A stretch of DNA of 64,000 nucleotides from Streptomyces sp. P3 (GCA_016893485.2 JAFEKX020000001.1:6775501-6839500); one strand, 5' to 3'; positions 19,590 to 29,593 are shown, counted from the stretch's first letter. Translations and numbers: made by a program. Notes: generated by a model from the sequence alone, not told the origin.

Positions 19590-20179
19590 ATGGGACACCG
19601 TGAGGATCTGCTCGAAGGCGCGAAGCGCTGCCTGCTGGCGAAGGGCTTCGCGCGCACGACGGCGCGCGACATCGTGAAGGAGTCGGGGACGAACCTCGCG
19701 TCCATCGGCTACCACTACGGCTCGAAGGACGCGCTGCTCGCCCAGGCGTACGTCTCGCTCGTCGAGAACACCTCCGACGCCTTCGAGGGGCGCGACGGCG
19801 ATCCCGCCGCCGGGGCCGAGGGGGAGCCCGGCTCGCTGGAGCGGTTCCGCTGGGTGTGGTCGAACATCGTCGCCACCATGCGGGAACCGGGATCGATGTG
19901 GCGGCTCGGCATGGAGGTCATGACCCTCGATCTCCCCGAAGTCCGCGAGCACTTGTCGGCCGCGCAGCGCGAGGGCGGGCGCGGGCTGGTGGCCCTCCTG
20001 ACGGGCGTGCCGGAGGAGGAGGTCACCGACGAGACGGCGGACACGCTCGGCCGCTTCTACCTGACCCTGATGACCGGGCTCATCGCCCAGTGGACGTTCG
20101 ACCCGAAGACCGCGCCGGACGGGAGGCGCTGACGGAGGGCTTGCGGCAGGTGGTCGAGGGAGTGCGGAAGTCACCCTGA
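19590..20179 (+). CDS. TetR-family transcriptional repressor
   Basis: About 196 residues. The helix-turn-helix is LAKGFARTTARDIVKESGTN to IGYHYGSKDALLAQAY. The C-terminal ligand domain is ordinary for the family and ends EALTEGLRQVVEGVRKSP after a frame change near 20112. ATG 19590 has a GGGAGG only one base upstream, so GTG 19581 or ATG 19545 in the same frame may be the real start; ATG 19545 would overlap the third operator copy. It probably controls itself and the divergent exporter. Confidence 0.88.
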
Positions 20180-20191
20180 CCCGGCGGGAGT

Positions 20192-21237
20192 TCACCGGTC
20201 GCGCAGGGCCGGTACCAGGGCGGTCAGCATCAGCACGGCGGTCAGGGTGAAGGCCCAGGGGTAGCCGGTGGAACCGGCGACGAGGCCGAAGGCTGCGGCG
20301 CCTACGCCCATTCCGCCGTCGTAGGCGAGGTTCCACAGGGCGCTGACCGTGCCGTAGGAGGCGGCCGGGGTGCGGGCGTACATCACGGTGAGGGTGGCGT
20401 TCTGGGCGACGCCGAAGCCCGCGCCGAAGAGGGCGGTGCCCGCGATGACCGCCACCGGGTTGGCAGTTGGGGCGATGACGAGGACGCCCGCCGCCGAGAT
20501 CAGCAGGCCGGGCAGGACGAGGCGCGCGCTGCCGTGCCGGTCGCCGTCGCGGCCCGCGAGCCAGCGGGTCAGGGTCGAGGCGGCGGTCTGCGTGAACAGG
20601 GCCGCCGCGACGACACCGGCGGACGCCGACGGCACGGCCAGCGGCAGGAACGTGACCACGATGCCGGCGGCGGTGGCGGTGGCAGCGAAGACGAGGATCG
20701 GGCGGAGCAGCGCGCCGGTGCGCAACCCCGTACGACGCCCAGGGGTTGCTCGGAGCGGTCTCCGCGGTCGGGCAGCCCGAGGACGAAGAGGACGGCGGCC
20801 GGCGCGGCGAGGCCACCGGCGACGGCGACCGGGCCGTAGCCCACGTGCCGGGCCAGCCACAGTCCGAGCGGCAGCGCGATCAGCGACGGCACACCGGACA
20901 CGACACCCACCAACGCCAGCCCCTCGCCCCGGCGTTGGTCCGGGATCAGCGACGCGGTGAGGGCGCCGCCCGTGACGATCGTCAGCGCGAAACCGAGCCC
21001 GCGCACGAAGCACACCGCGACGATCCACGCCGCGTCCCCGGACACGGTCAGCACCAACGCCGGTGCCCCGAGCAGAAACAGCCCCACGATCAGGGTCAGC
21101 CGATACCCGAACCGCGCGACCAGCCGCGGCGTACCCAGCTCGCCGATCACCGTCGCGAGCATCAACGACCCGGTCGCGAGCCCCGCCGCGCCTTCGCCAC
21201 CCCGCTCGGTCCAATTCCGAGGGGCTGGACCGGTCAC
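20192..21237 (-). CDS. MFS transporter, 5'-truncated
   Basis: About 350 residues with roughly eleven hydrophobic segments, for example ATGSLMLATVIGELGTPRLV and FVRGLGFALTIVTGGALTAS. The frame begins abruptly with VTGPAPRNWTERGGEGAAGL, which corresponds to the loop after helix 1 in related proteins. The first helix is absent and the upstream frame is closed within 30 bases by a stop. A frame change lies near 20735. It directly follows the regulator gene on the same strand. Either the gene has lost its 5' end or bases are missing from the assembly. Confidence 0.7.
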
Positions 21238-21250
21238 TCCGGCCCGCCCC

Positions 21251-22410
21251 CTACAACCGTGCCCTCTTCAACCCCATGTGCAACAACAGCCGATCCTCCC
21301 CGTCATCCAGATCCAGCCCCGTCAACTGCTCCACCCGGGACAACCGGTAGTACAGCGTCTGCCGGTGGATGCCCAACTCCGCTGCCGTGCGCCCCCGCTT
21401 GGCCCGCGCAGTCGAGGTAGGCCTCGGCCGTGCGGGCGAGTTCGTGGTGGGTGGGGAGAGGAGGGGGCGATGGCCGGGTCGTGGGGGAGTCAGGGGGAGG
21501 GCGGTGAGGAGGCGGTACGGGCCGATGTGGGACCAGTCGGCGATCGGGGCGAGGCGGGGTTCCGCGAGGGCCGCGCGGGCCGCCGATGCGGCTTCCTGCC
21601 AGGTGGTGGCGAGGTCGGTGAGGCCGGTGCGGGGGCGGCCGATGCCCGCTGCTCGGGGGCCGTCCTTCAGGAGGCGGGTCGCCGTCGCCTCCGCCGGGGA
21701 GCGGACGTCCAGGGAGCGCAGGCGTACCAGTACCGCCAGGCACTGATCCGTCGTGCCCCACGGCACCGTGCACAGCGCCGTCGCGTGCGGGACCGTACGC
21801 GCCGACGGGGCGTCGTCCGGGTCGGCGGACGGCCAGGGGGCGACGCAGACGACCGTGTGGGGGCCGTCGCCGCGGGGGCCGAGGGCCGTGCGGAGGGCGG
21901 CGACCGCCATGTCCCGCTGCCAGCCGCGCTCCGCGGTGAGGACCGCGCGGAGCTCGCGGGTGAGGTCCGCGCCCGCCTGCGCCTCGTCCCCGAGGAGCGC
22001 GCCGATGCGGGCCGTCACCCGCATCGCCGCGTCCAGTTGGGGTCGGAGGGACCGGGGTCGTCGTCCAGGAGCCAGACGTAGCCGAGGACGACGCCCCGAT
22101 GGCGTACGGGGAGGCAGATGCGGCCGCGGTAGACGCCCGCCTCGGGGGTCGGCGGGATGCGGACCGGGCCGGTGGCACGGGTGATGCCGAAGCCCTCGAA
22201 CCAGGTGCGGATCGCCGCCGTGGAGCGCCGGGTCAGGATCGAGCGGGTGCGGACCGGGTCCAGGGCCGTCGGGTCGAGGTCGCCCTCGCCGTCGTAGGCC
22301 CCGAAGGCGATCAGTTCGAAGTCGCGGTTCTCCAGGGTCGCGGGGGCGCCGAGGAGCTCCGAGATCTCGTCCACGAGTTCCTGGTAGTCGCCGCTGGAAT
22401 CGGATGTCAC
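21251..22410 (-). CDS. PucR/CdaR-type transcriptional regulator, likely controls proline catabolism
   Basis: About 385 residues. The N-terminal part carries a GAF-like sensor region (ATLENRDFELIAFGAYDGEG). The C-terminal helix-turn-helix (RTAAELGIHRQTLYYRLSRV, then EQLTGLDLDD) is diagnostic for the PucR family. Frame changes lie near 22035 and in 21405-21480. GTG 22410-22408 is chosen because of a GGGAG ribosome site; an upstream ATG at 22449 is possible. It is divergent from the proline dehydrogenase gene, and proline catabolic genes in actinobacteria are often activated by an adjacent PucR protein, so that role is inferred. Confidence 0.85.
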
Positions 22411-22560
22411 CCGGGCATTCTCCCGCATTCCCGCCGAGCCTTCATACATCTGTCTGAGATCCGCGGCACGGATGCGTGACAGCTGTCGATGGCCGACGAT
22501 CGGAGAGATCCCTAGGTTTCACGGTGGTTCTCCGTATGTCCCACTGCTTGGAGGTGCCCC

Positions 22561-23487
22561 GTGCTGGGTCCCGTGATACTCGCCGCCTCGCGCAGCGATC
22601 AGATGCGTCGGCTGATCTCGGCGGCGCCGGTGACCAAGCAGGTCGTCGACCGCTTCATCCCCGGTGAGTCGGTGGACGAGATCGTGCCGATCGTCCAGGA
22701 CCTCACCGCCAAGGGTCTCGAACTGACGATGGACGTCGTCGGCGAGGACATCACCACCCCCGAGCAGGCCGCCGCCGCCCGCGACGCGTATCTGACGCTC
22801 GTCGCCCGGCTCGAAGAGCTGGAGCTGGGCACCCGGGCCGAGATGTCCATCAAGCTGTCCATGTTCGGGCAGGCGCTGGACGGCGGTCACGAACTCGCCC
22901 TCGCGAACGTCCGGCCCGTGGTCGAGGCCGCCGCCGCGATCGGGACGACCGTCACGCTCGACGCCGAGGACCACACCACCCTCGACTCGATGTTCGCGAT
23001 CCACGAGGAGCTGCGGAAGGACTTCCCGCAGACCGGCTGTGTCATCCAGGCCTACCTCTTCCGCACCGAGTCCGACGCCCGCCGCCTCGCCGAGGCCGGC
23101 AGCCGCGTCCGGCTGGTGAAGGGCGCGTACAAGGAGCCCGCCGAGGTCGCCTACCAGCAGAAGCACGAGATCGACAAGGCGTACGTCCGGACCCTGCGCA
23201 TCCTGATGGAGGGCGAGGGCTACCCGATGATCGGCTCCCACGACCCCCGCCTCATCTCCATCGGCCAGGAACTCGCCCGCCGCGCGGGCCGCAAGCTCGA
23301 CGAGTACGAGTTCCAGATGCTCTACGGCATCCGCAGCGACGAGCACGTGCGGCTCGCCGCCGAGGGCCACCGCATGCGCGTCTACACCGCCTACGGCACG
23401 GACTGGTACGGCTACTTCATGCGCCGCCTGGCGGAGAAGCCGGCCAACCTCCGCTTTTTCGCCCGCAGCATGCTGACCCGAGGTTGA
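22561..23487 (+). CDS. proline dehydrogenase (monofunctional)
   Basis: 308 residues, intact. FAD enzyme oxidising proline to 1-pyrroline-5-carboxylate. Typical segments are IKLSMFGQALDGGHELALAN, GCVIQAYLFRTESDARRLAE, RLVKGAYKEPAEVAYQQK, SHDPRLI and YEFQMLYGIRSDEHVRLAAE. GTG 22561 has GGAGG upstream. The 3' end lies in the first copy of a 132-bp repeat, so two further copies of the C-terminal coding sequence follow the stop. It is followed by P5C dehydrogenase; the two act in sequence to turn proline into glutamate. Confidence 0.95.
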   Translation: MLGPVILAASRSDQMRRLISAAPVTKQVVDRFIPGESVDEIVPIVQDLTAKGLELTMDVVGEDITTPEQAAAARDAYLTLVARLEELELGTRAEMSIKLSMFGQALDGGHELALANVRPVVEAAAAIGTTVTLDAEDHTTLDSMFAIHEELRKDFPQTGCVIQAYLFRTESDARRLAEAGSRVRLVKGAYKEPAEVAYQQKHEIDKAYVRTLRILMEGEGYPMIGSHDPRLISIGQELARRAGRKLDEYEFQMLYGIRSDEHVRLAAEGHRMRVYTAYGTDWYGYFMRRLAEKPANLRFFARSMLTRG

Positions 23488-23751
23488 GGGATGACGGACG
23501 CGTCGAGGTTTTTCTGCCGGGGTCCGGGGTCGTCCCCGGGCAGGCACAGCATGCGCCGCCTGGCGGAGAAGCCGGCGAACCTCCGCTTTTTCGCCCGCAG
23601 CATGCTGACCCGAGGTTGAGGGATGACGGACGCGTCGAGGTTTTTCCGCCGGGGTCCGGGGTCGTCCCCGGGCAGGCACAGCATGCGCCGCTTGGCCGAG
23701 AAGCCGGCGAGCCTCCTCTTCTTCGCACGCTCCACCCTCACCAAGGGCTGA
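23419..23751 (+). repeat. 132-bp tandem repeat carrying the proline dehydrogenase 3' end
   Basis: Copy 1 (23419-23550) and copy 2 (23551-23682) differ at about two bases. A third, shortened copy (23683-23751) repeats only the coding part and differs at many third positions. Each copy encodes MRRLAEKPA, then LRFFARSMLTRG or LLFFARSTLTKG, and a TGA. The unit is 44 codons, so phase is kept. Each full copy also contains a CCGGGG-n4-CCCCGG hairpin next to a T5 run. Confidence 0.95.
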
Positions 23752-23800
23752 ACAGGGATTGACCCCAACACCCGCTCACCTACAAGGAGTTACGGATCTC

Positions 23801-25432
23801 ATGGACGCTGTGACCCAGGTCCCCACCCCCGTCAACGAGCCGGTGCACGGCTACGCGCCCGGCTCTCCCGAGCGCGCCCGTCTTGAGGTCAAGCTCAAGG
23901 AACTGGCCGAGAACCCGATCGACCTGCCGATGACCATCGGCGGCGAGCGGCGGATGGGCGGCGGCGAGCGCGTCGACGTCGTCCAGCCGCACAACCACAA
24001 GGCCCGCATCGGTACGTACGCCAACGCCACCCAGGCCGACGCCCAGGACGCGATCGACGCGGCCCTCGCCGCCGCGCCCGCCTGGCGCGCGATGTCCTTC
24101 GACGACCGCGCCGCGATCATCCTGCGCGCCGCCGAGCTGCTCTCCGGCCCGTGGCGCGAGACCCTCGCCGCGTCCACCATGCTCGGCCAGTCGAAGACCG
24201 CCCAGCAGGCGGAGATCGACTGCCCCTGCGAGCTCGTCGACTTCTGGCGCTTCAACGTCAAGTACGCCCGCGACCTGCTCGCCGAGCAGCCCCCGGCGAA
24301 CTCCCCGGGCGTCTGGAACCGCCTCGACCACCGCCCGCTCGAAGGCTTCGTCTACGCGATCACGCCCTTCAACTTCACCGCCATCGCGGGCAACCTGCCG
24401 ACCGCGCCCGCGCTGATGGGCAACGTCGTCGTCTGGAAGCCGTCCCCGACCCAGACCCACTCCGCCGTGCTGCTCCTGCAGCTGCTGGAGGAGGCGGGCC
24501 TGCCCAAGGGCGTCATCAACCTCGTCACCGGTGACGGCATCGAGGTGTCGAAGGTCGCCCTCGAACACCGCGACCTGGCCGGCATCCACTTCACCGGCTC
24601 GACCAAGACCTTCCAGTACCTGTGGAAGACGGTCGGCAACAACATCGAGAAGTACCGCTCGTACCCGCGTCTGGTCGGCGAGACCGGCGGCAAGGACTTC
24701 GTCGTCGCCCACCCCAGCGCGGACCGCGCGGTGCTGAAGACGGCGCTGACCCGTGGCGCCTTCGAGTACCAGGGCCAGAAGTGCTCCGCGACCTCCCGGG
24801 CCTACATCCCGGCCTCCATCTGGAACTCCGGTTTCAAGGAGGAGTTCGCGACCGAGGTCGACTACCTGAGCATGGGTGACGTCACCGACCTGTCGAACTT
24901 CATCGGCGCGGTCATCGACGAGCGTTCCTTCGCCAAGAACAAGGCGGCCATCGACCGCGCGAAGGCCGACCCGACCTGCACGATCGTCGCGGGCGGTTCC
25001 TACGACGACTCGTTCGGCTACTTCGTCCGCCCGACGGTCGTCGAGTGCAGCGACCCGGCCAACGAGGTCTTCACGACCGAGTACTTCGGCCCGTTCCTCG
25101 CCGTGCACGTCTACGACGACGAGAACTACGACGAGATGCTGACCCAGATGGAGTCGGTCTCCGACTACGCGCTGACGGGCTCGGTCATCTCCAACGACCG
25201 TGCGGCGGCGGCCTACACGATGGAGCGGCTCCGCTACGCGGCCGGCAACTTCTACATCAACGACAAGTCGACCGGCGCGGTCGTCGGCCAGCAGCCCTTC
25301 GGCGGCGGCCGCTCCTCCGGCACCAACGACAAGGCCGGCGCCCCGCAGAACCTGATGCGCTGGACCCTGACCCGCGCCATCAAGGAGACCCTGGTGGCCC
25401 CGACGGACTACACGTACCCGCACATGGGCTGA
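23801..25432 (+). CDS. pruA: 1-pyrroline-5-carboxylate dehydrogenase
   Basis: 543 residues, intact, normal length. NAD-dependent oxidation of glutamate semialdehyde to glutamate, second step of proline catabolism. Catalytic Cys in EYQGQKCSATSRAYIPAS; general base Glu in RLVGETGGKDFVVAH; nucleotide region VYAITPFNFTAIAGNLPTAP; C-terminal PFGGGRSSGTNDKAGAPQNL. ATG 23801 with AAGGAG upstream. It probably shares a transcript with proline dehydrogenase despite the repeat between them. Confidence 0.97.
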   Translation: MDAVTQVPTPVNEPVHGYAPGSPERARLEVKLKELAENPIDLPMTIGGERRMGGGERVDVVQPHNHKARIGTYANATQADAQDAIDAALAAAPAWRAMSFDDRAAIILRAAELLSGPWRETLAASTMLGQSKTAQQAEIDCPCELVDFWRFNVKYARDLLAEQPPANSPGVWNRLDHRPLEGFVYAITPFNFTAIAGNLPTAPALMGNVVVWKPSPTQTHSAVLLLQLLEEAGLPKGVINLVTGDGIEVSKVALEHRDLAGIHFTGSTKTFQYLWKTVGNNIEKYRSYPRLVGETGGKDFVVAHPSADRAVLKTALTRGAFEYQGQKCSATSRAYIPASIWNSGFKEEFATEVDYLSMGDVTDLSNFIGAVIDERSFAKNKAAIDRAKADPTCTIVAGGSYDDSFGYFVRPTVVECSDPANEVFTTEYFGPFLAVHVYDDENYDEMLTQMESVSDYALTGSVISNDRAAAAYTMERLRYAAGNFYINDKSTGAVVGQQPFGGGRSSGTNDKAGAPQNLMRWTLTRAIKETLVAPTDYTYPHMG

Positions 25433-25447
25433 CCCACGGTCAGGTGA

Positions 25448-25481
25448 CACGAGGGGCCGGGCGATTGCCCGGCCCCTCGTG
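25448..25481 (+). terminator. terminator after pruA
   Basis: Perfect 15-bp stem (25448-25462 with 25467-25481), GATT loop, then TTTCCCC. Confidence 0.92.
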
Positions 25482-25531
25482 TTTCCCCGAATGGGCCGGG
25501 CCGGTGAGCCCTCGTCTCCGATACTGACCCG

Positions 25532-26070
25532 GTGACCATCCGTATGCGCACCGCCCACACGGCCGACCTCACCCCGGCCGACCTCCGTGCCGCCCGTGAC
25601 CTGCTGGACGCGGCCTTCGCCGGGGACCTCACCGACCAGGACTGGGAGCACGGCCTCGGCGGCGTCCACGCGCTGCTCGCCGACGACACCGGCCTCGTCG
25701 CGCACGGCTCGGTCGTCATGCGCCGGGTGCGGTACCGGGGGCGGTGGCTGCGCGTCGGGTACGTGGAGGGTGTCGGCGTACGGCCCGACGCCCGGCGCCG
25801 GGGTACGGCGGGCTCGTCATGGCCGAGTTGGAGCGGATCGTCGACCACGCCTACGACGTCGGGCTGCTCGGTGCCAGCGACGACGGGGCCCGGCTCTACA
25901 CCGCGCGCGGCTGGCGGCTGTGGGGCGGCAGGATCTCCGCGCTCGGGCCGGACGGGATCGTCCATCTGCCCGAGGAGGAGGACAGCACCTATGTCAGACC
26001 CGCGCTCGCCGGGCCGCTAGACCTCGGCGAGGACCTCCTCTTCGACTGGCGTGACGGGGATGTGCTCTGA
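25532..26070 (+). CDS. AAC(2')-I-like aminoglycoside acetyltransferase family protein
   Basis: About 180 residues with one frame change near 25803. The order of motifs follows aminoglycoside 2'-N-acetyltransferases: LTDQDWEHGLGGVHALL, LVAHGSVVMRRVRYRGRWLR, VGYVEGVGVRPDARRRG (acetyl-CoA loop), DVGLLGASDDGARLYTARGW and the end DLLFDWRDGDVL, which matches the C-terminal Asp-Trp-Arg-x-Gly-Asp-Val of that family. GTG 25532. These enzymes are often chromosomal in actinobacteria and may have a native housekeeping substrate; resistance cannot be claimed from sequence. Confidence 0.8.
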
Positions 26071-26151
26071 CCGCCGAAATCCGGAAACCACAGGTCAGCG
26101 GCGTGTGACTCGTTTCACCGTCTCAGATAGTAGGAAGTCCGAGTAATTGTG

Positions 26152-26180
26152 GAGACAGATGCGCGGTCCTGTCCTAGCTT
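26152..26180 (+). promoter_or_regulatory. candidate housekeeping sigma-factor promoter
   Basis: GAGACA (26152-26157), a 17-base spacer, then TAGCTT (26175-26180). This would give a 5' leader of about 145 bases before the small gene at 26332. The leader holds an imperfect hairpin at 26229-26259 (CGGAC/GTCCG and GCAGG/CCTGC). Confidence 0.45.
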
Positions 26181-26331
26181 TGTAGGAGCCGAACGTCTCG
26201 CTAGACCAAGCGAATGGCGGTCGTGAGCCGGACACCGTGCAGGCAACCCCTGCGGTCCGTGACTCCCCGCCCCCTCCGGCGTCTCGTAACCCCCTTTGCA
26301 CTCCAGGAATGATCGAAGGAGTCGATTCTCC

Positions 26332-26463
26332 ATGGCCGAGACGACCGTCCGCCGCCGCGTCCGCCACGTGACCCGCACGAGCGAGTCCGAGCGCAAGAAC
26401 GCCGCAGCCGCCCTCCAGCGCGCCCTCGACCGCCGGGACAACGGCGGCGAGACCGGCCACTGA
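26332..26463 (+). CDS. small conserved basic protein, 43 residues
   Basis: ATG 26332 with AAGGAG upstream; reads MAETTVRRRVRHVTRTSESE, then RKNAAAALQRALDRRDNGGE and a short tail. Intact. Arg-rich, probably helical, no signal or membrane segment. A near-identical small protein occurs at this place in other streptomycetes as far as I recall. Function unknown; the charge would suit nucleic-acid binding, but this is only a guess. Confidence 0.7.
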   Translation: MAETTVRRRVRHVTRTSESERKNAAAALQRALDRRDNGGETGH

Positions 26464-26542
26464 GTCGACGTAACGCCTGTACGACTGAGGAAAAGCACGC
26501 CCACAAGCCGGGAGCCGCGCCCGCACGGGGTGCGGCGCGGTC

Positions 26543-28105
26543 TCACCGACCGCGCCGCACCTCGAAGTGGTCGATGCGCTTGCCGTTCCCGTCCAGCGCC
26601 GAGACCTTGAGCCGGGGTGTGCTGCCGCTCTCCGCCTCCACGGAGAGCAGTGAGAAACCCCGGTAGCGCACCCGCGACCACTCCACCGTCTCCGCCTCGG
26701 TGTGCTGCCCCTTCTCCCACCGCACGGTGTCGACCGTCCCGTGCCGGGTGACGTGTCCCTCGTAGCTCTCCTTGACGCCCGCCGGGAACCCGTAGAGATC
26801 GCGACCGCCGCCGCCCGCAGTGACGTAGACGATTCCGTCCCGCGTCGGATCGGTGGACGCGCCGATCGGTACGGCCCTGCCGACCGCGTTGTTCCGGATC
26901 GCGTCGGTCCGCTCGTAGACGTGGTTGTGGCCGTTGATCACCAGGTCCACCTGGTGCTTCGCGAACAGCGGCAGCCACTCGGCGCGCACCCCGCCGTCGG
27001 AGGCGTGCGAGGAGGTCGAGTAGGCGCAGTGGTGGAAGAAGACGACGACGAAGTCGACCCCCTTCGTCGCCCGCAGCTCCCGCAGCCTGCCGTCCAGCCA
27101 CTCCGTCTGCTTCCCGCCCGTGTAGCCGAGGTTGGCGGTGATCTCGTACGACACGTCGTTCGCGTCGAGCGCCACGACGCCGACGTTGCCGTAGACGAAG
27201 GAGTACACGCCCGGCGCGTGTGTCGGGTCGAAGCCGTTCTCCGGGAGGGACCAGCGGGCGAGCTGGCCGCCGTAGCCGTCGGGGAGTACCAGGCCTCCAT
27301 GTCGTGGTTGCCGGTCGTCACCATCCACGGGACGGAGCGGGAGACGGGCTCGTTCTGCTTGAGGAACAGGTTCCAGTAGGTCGGGTCGTAGCCGTCCGTC
27401 TTCTTGCCCAGGCCGTTGGTGTCGGCGTAGCAGATGTCGCCGGCGTGGAGGTGGAAGGCGGGGTTCTCGCGCAGGACGACGTGGTCGTTGGCGGCGGCCG
27501 CGTTGCTCACGCCCTGGTCGCCGAAGGCCGTGAACACGAACGTCCCGGGGTTCGCCGGCGCCGTACGGAACGAGCCGATCGTCGAGCGGTGGGCCGGCGC
27601 GGCCGGGTCGAAGCCCTCGTGGCCGACGCCGTAGTAGTACGTCGTGCCGGGGTGGAGGCCGTCCAGGGCCGCGTGGACGTAGTACTGCTCGACGGCGGGG
27701 CGTACGCCCGTGAGCCCCGGGGTGCGCAGGTCGCGGACCTCGGCGGTGATCCGGCGGCCGAGGTCGTCGGGCTTCGACCCCACGCGTACGTACGGCTTCC
27801 TGACCGCGAACGGGACCTGCCAGGAGATCCGCATCGCCGTCTTCGGGTCGGCGCCGAAGGTGAGATGGCGGCCGAAGGGGACGACCGCCGTGCCGGGCAC
27901 CTTGGAGGTGGCGGGGAGGGGGCGCCGCCTTACCGTCGGCGGACGTCCGGTCCGCGCAGCCCGCGAGCAGCCCGCCCGCCGCCACCGCGCCCGCCGACAC
28001 CAGCGCGCGGCGCCGGGACAGCTTCACGCGCAGGTACTCGTACTGCTCGGCCATGCTCATCCGGACCGCGAGGTGTTCCGGGATGCCGACGTCGGGTGTC
28101 TCCAT
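26543..28105 (-). CDS. secreted purple acid phosphatase-type metallophosphoesterase
   Basis: About 522 residues from ATG 28105. A Tat-type signal with lipobox (LSRRRALVSAGAVAAGGLLA, then GC) suggests export of the folded, metal-loaded protein and lipid anchoring. An Fn3-like N-terminal domain precedes the catalytic domain, which has the full metal-ligand set: FGDQG, HAGDICYAD, TTGNHD, VVFFHHCAYS and VINGHNHVYER. Frame changes lie near 27925 and 27290. Likely releases phosphate from extracellular esters. No PHO box was identified upstream. Confidence 0.9.
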   Translation of the reverse strand: METPDVGIPEHLAVRMSMAEQYEYLRVKLSRRRALVSAGAVAAGGLLAGCADRTSADGKAAPPPRHLQGARHGGRPLRPPSHLRRRPEDGDADLLAGPVRGQEAVRTRGVEARRPRPPDHRRGPRPAHPGAHGRTPRRRAVLRPRGPGRPPPRHDVLLRRRPRGLRPGRAGPPLDDRLVPYGAGEPRDVRVHGLRRPGREQRGRRQRPRRPAREPRLPPPRRRHLLRRHQRPGQEDGRLRPDLLEPVPQAERARLPLRPVDGDDRQPRHGGLVLPDGYGGQLARWSLPENGFDPTHAPGVYSFVYGNVGVVALDANDVSYEITANLGYTGGKQTEWLDGRLRELRATKGVDFVVVFFHHCAYSTSSHASDGGVRAEWLPLFAKHQVDLVINGHNHVYERTDAIRNNAVGRAVPIGASTDPTRDGIVYVTAGGGGRDLYGFPAGVKESYEGHVTRHGTVDTVRWEKGQHTEAETVEWSRVRYRGFSLLSVEAESGSTPRLKVSALDGNGKRIDHFEVRRGR

Positions 28106-28258
28106 GTCGATGAAGTTCCCCTAGAACTCCAACGCCCTCCCTGCGAGGGGGTGAACTCCGGTCGAACGGCCGACGCCGGCGCCCGGGAACGGCCCGCGTC
28201 CTGTCCGTATCGTGGACACCCCGTGTCATCCCATGGGACGCGGAGTACGGTGGCGGGC

Positions 28259-29299
28259 ATGTCTCGCAGCATCGATCTCGCAGTGATTCCCGGTGACGGC
28301 ATCGGTCAGGAAGTCGTGGCCGAAGGTCTGAAAGTCCTCTCCGCCGTCCTTCCGCAGGATGTGAAGCTGGAGACCAAGGAGTTCGACTTCGGCGCCCGGC
28401 GCTACCACGCGACCGGTGAGACCCTCACCGACGCGGACCTGGCCGCGCTGAAGCAGCACGACGCGATCCTGCTCGGCGCGATCGGTGACCCGTCGGTCCC
28501 GTCCGGGTGCTGGAGCGCGGCTTCCTGCTGAAGCTCCGCTTCGCCTTCGACCACCACGTCAACCTGCGGCCGTCGAAGCTGCTCCCGGGTGTGGCGACCC
28601 CTCGCCGGTGAGCCTGAGATCGACTTCGTCGTCATCCGCGAGGGCACCGAGGGCCCGTACACGGGCAACGGCGGCACCATCCGCAAGGGCACCGAGCACG
28701 AGGTCGCCACCGAGGTCTCCGTCAACACGGCCTTCGGTGTCGAGCGCGTCGTCCGGGACGCCTTCGCCCGCGCCCAGGCCCGCCCCCGCAAGAAGCTCAC
28801 GCTGGTCCACAAGAACAACGTGCTGACCTTCGCGGGCCACCTGTGGACGAACGTCTTCAACAAGGTCGCGGCCGAGTTCCCCGAGGTCACCACCGACTAC
28901 ATCCACGTGGACGCGGCGACGATCTACCTCGTCACCGACCCCGCCCGCTTCGACGTGATCGTCACCGACAACCTCTTCGGCGACATCATCACCGACCTCG
29001 CCGCGGCCGTCTCCGGCGGCATCGGCGTCGCCGCCAGCGGGAACATCAACCCGTCCGGCGAGTTCCCCTCGATGTTCGAGCCCGTGCACGGCTCCGCGCC
29101 CGACATCGCGGGCCAGGGCAAGGCCGACCCCACCGCCACGGTCCTGTCCGTCGCCCTCCTCCTGCGCCACCTCGGCTACGAGTCCGAGGCCGTCCGCATC
29201 GAGGACGCCGTCTCCGCCGACCTCGCGGACCGCACCGGCAAGCCCGCCCGCAGCACCACCGAGATCGGTGACGCGCTGGCCGTACGAGTAGCCGGCTGA
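28259..29299 (+). CDS. leuB: 3-isopropylmalate dehydrogenase
   Basis: About 347 residues. Oxidative decarboxylation of 3-isopropylmalate in leucine synthesis. Motifs: DLAVIPGDGIGQEVVAEGLK, FVVIREGTEGPYTGNGG, KLTLVHKNNVLTFAGHLW (catalytic Lys), VTDNLFGDIITDLAAAVSGG (metal Asp) and FEPVHGSAPDIAGQGKADPT. Two frame changes lie near 28503 and 28600, both read as single lost bases. ATG 28259. A terminator follows and ilvE lies downstream, so two steps of branched-chain synthesis are neighbours but probably separate transcripts. Confidence 0.95.
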
Positions 29300-29368
29300 C
29301 CCATCCCCAGAGCCTTGAGGGCCTGGGGTGACCCCCAGGCCACTCGAGAAACTCTCGCAGTATTCGAG

Positions 29369-29404
29369 GCCGCCGGGTCGCAACAGCACCCGGCGGCTTT
29401 TCTT
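29369..29404 (+). terminator. terminator after leuB
   Basis: Stem GCCGCCGGGT (29369-29378) and ACCCGGCGGC (29388-29397), then TTTTCTT. A smaller hairpin (CCTGGGG-n4-CCCCAGG) lies near 29319-29337. The remaining about 190 bases to ilvE have only a possible -10 (GATAAT at 29477-29482). Confidence 0.85.
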
Positions 29405-29593
29405 ACGTCCCCGCCGGGTGCCACCATCATCCCTGGGTCGCATTCACGCCGTTTTCGTCCACGGTCCACCACGCGCGATAATCGAACGCGGAGCCGCGGA
29501 ATGAGGGAATGCTCGGACGTCCTAACACTGGCCACTGGCAGCCGAGGGCGTGAGCGCGGCCCGTCACACACAACCGGTGAAGGACAACCACTC

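Noticed and set aside
23419..23751. 132-bp repeats considered as a CRISPR or an insertion sequence
   Set aside because: Repeats are contiguous, without spacers, transposase or terminal inverted repeats; they are a tandem array carrying a gene end.
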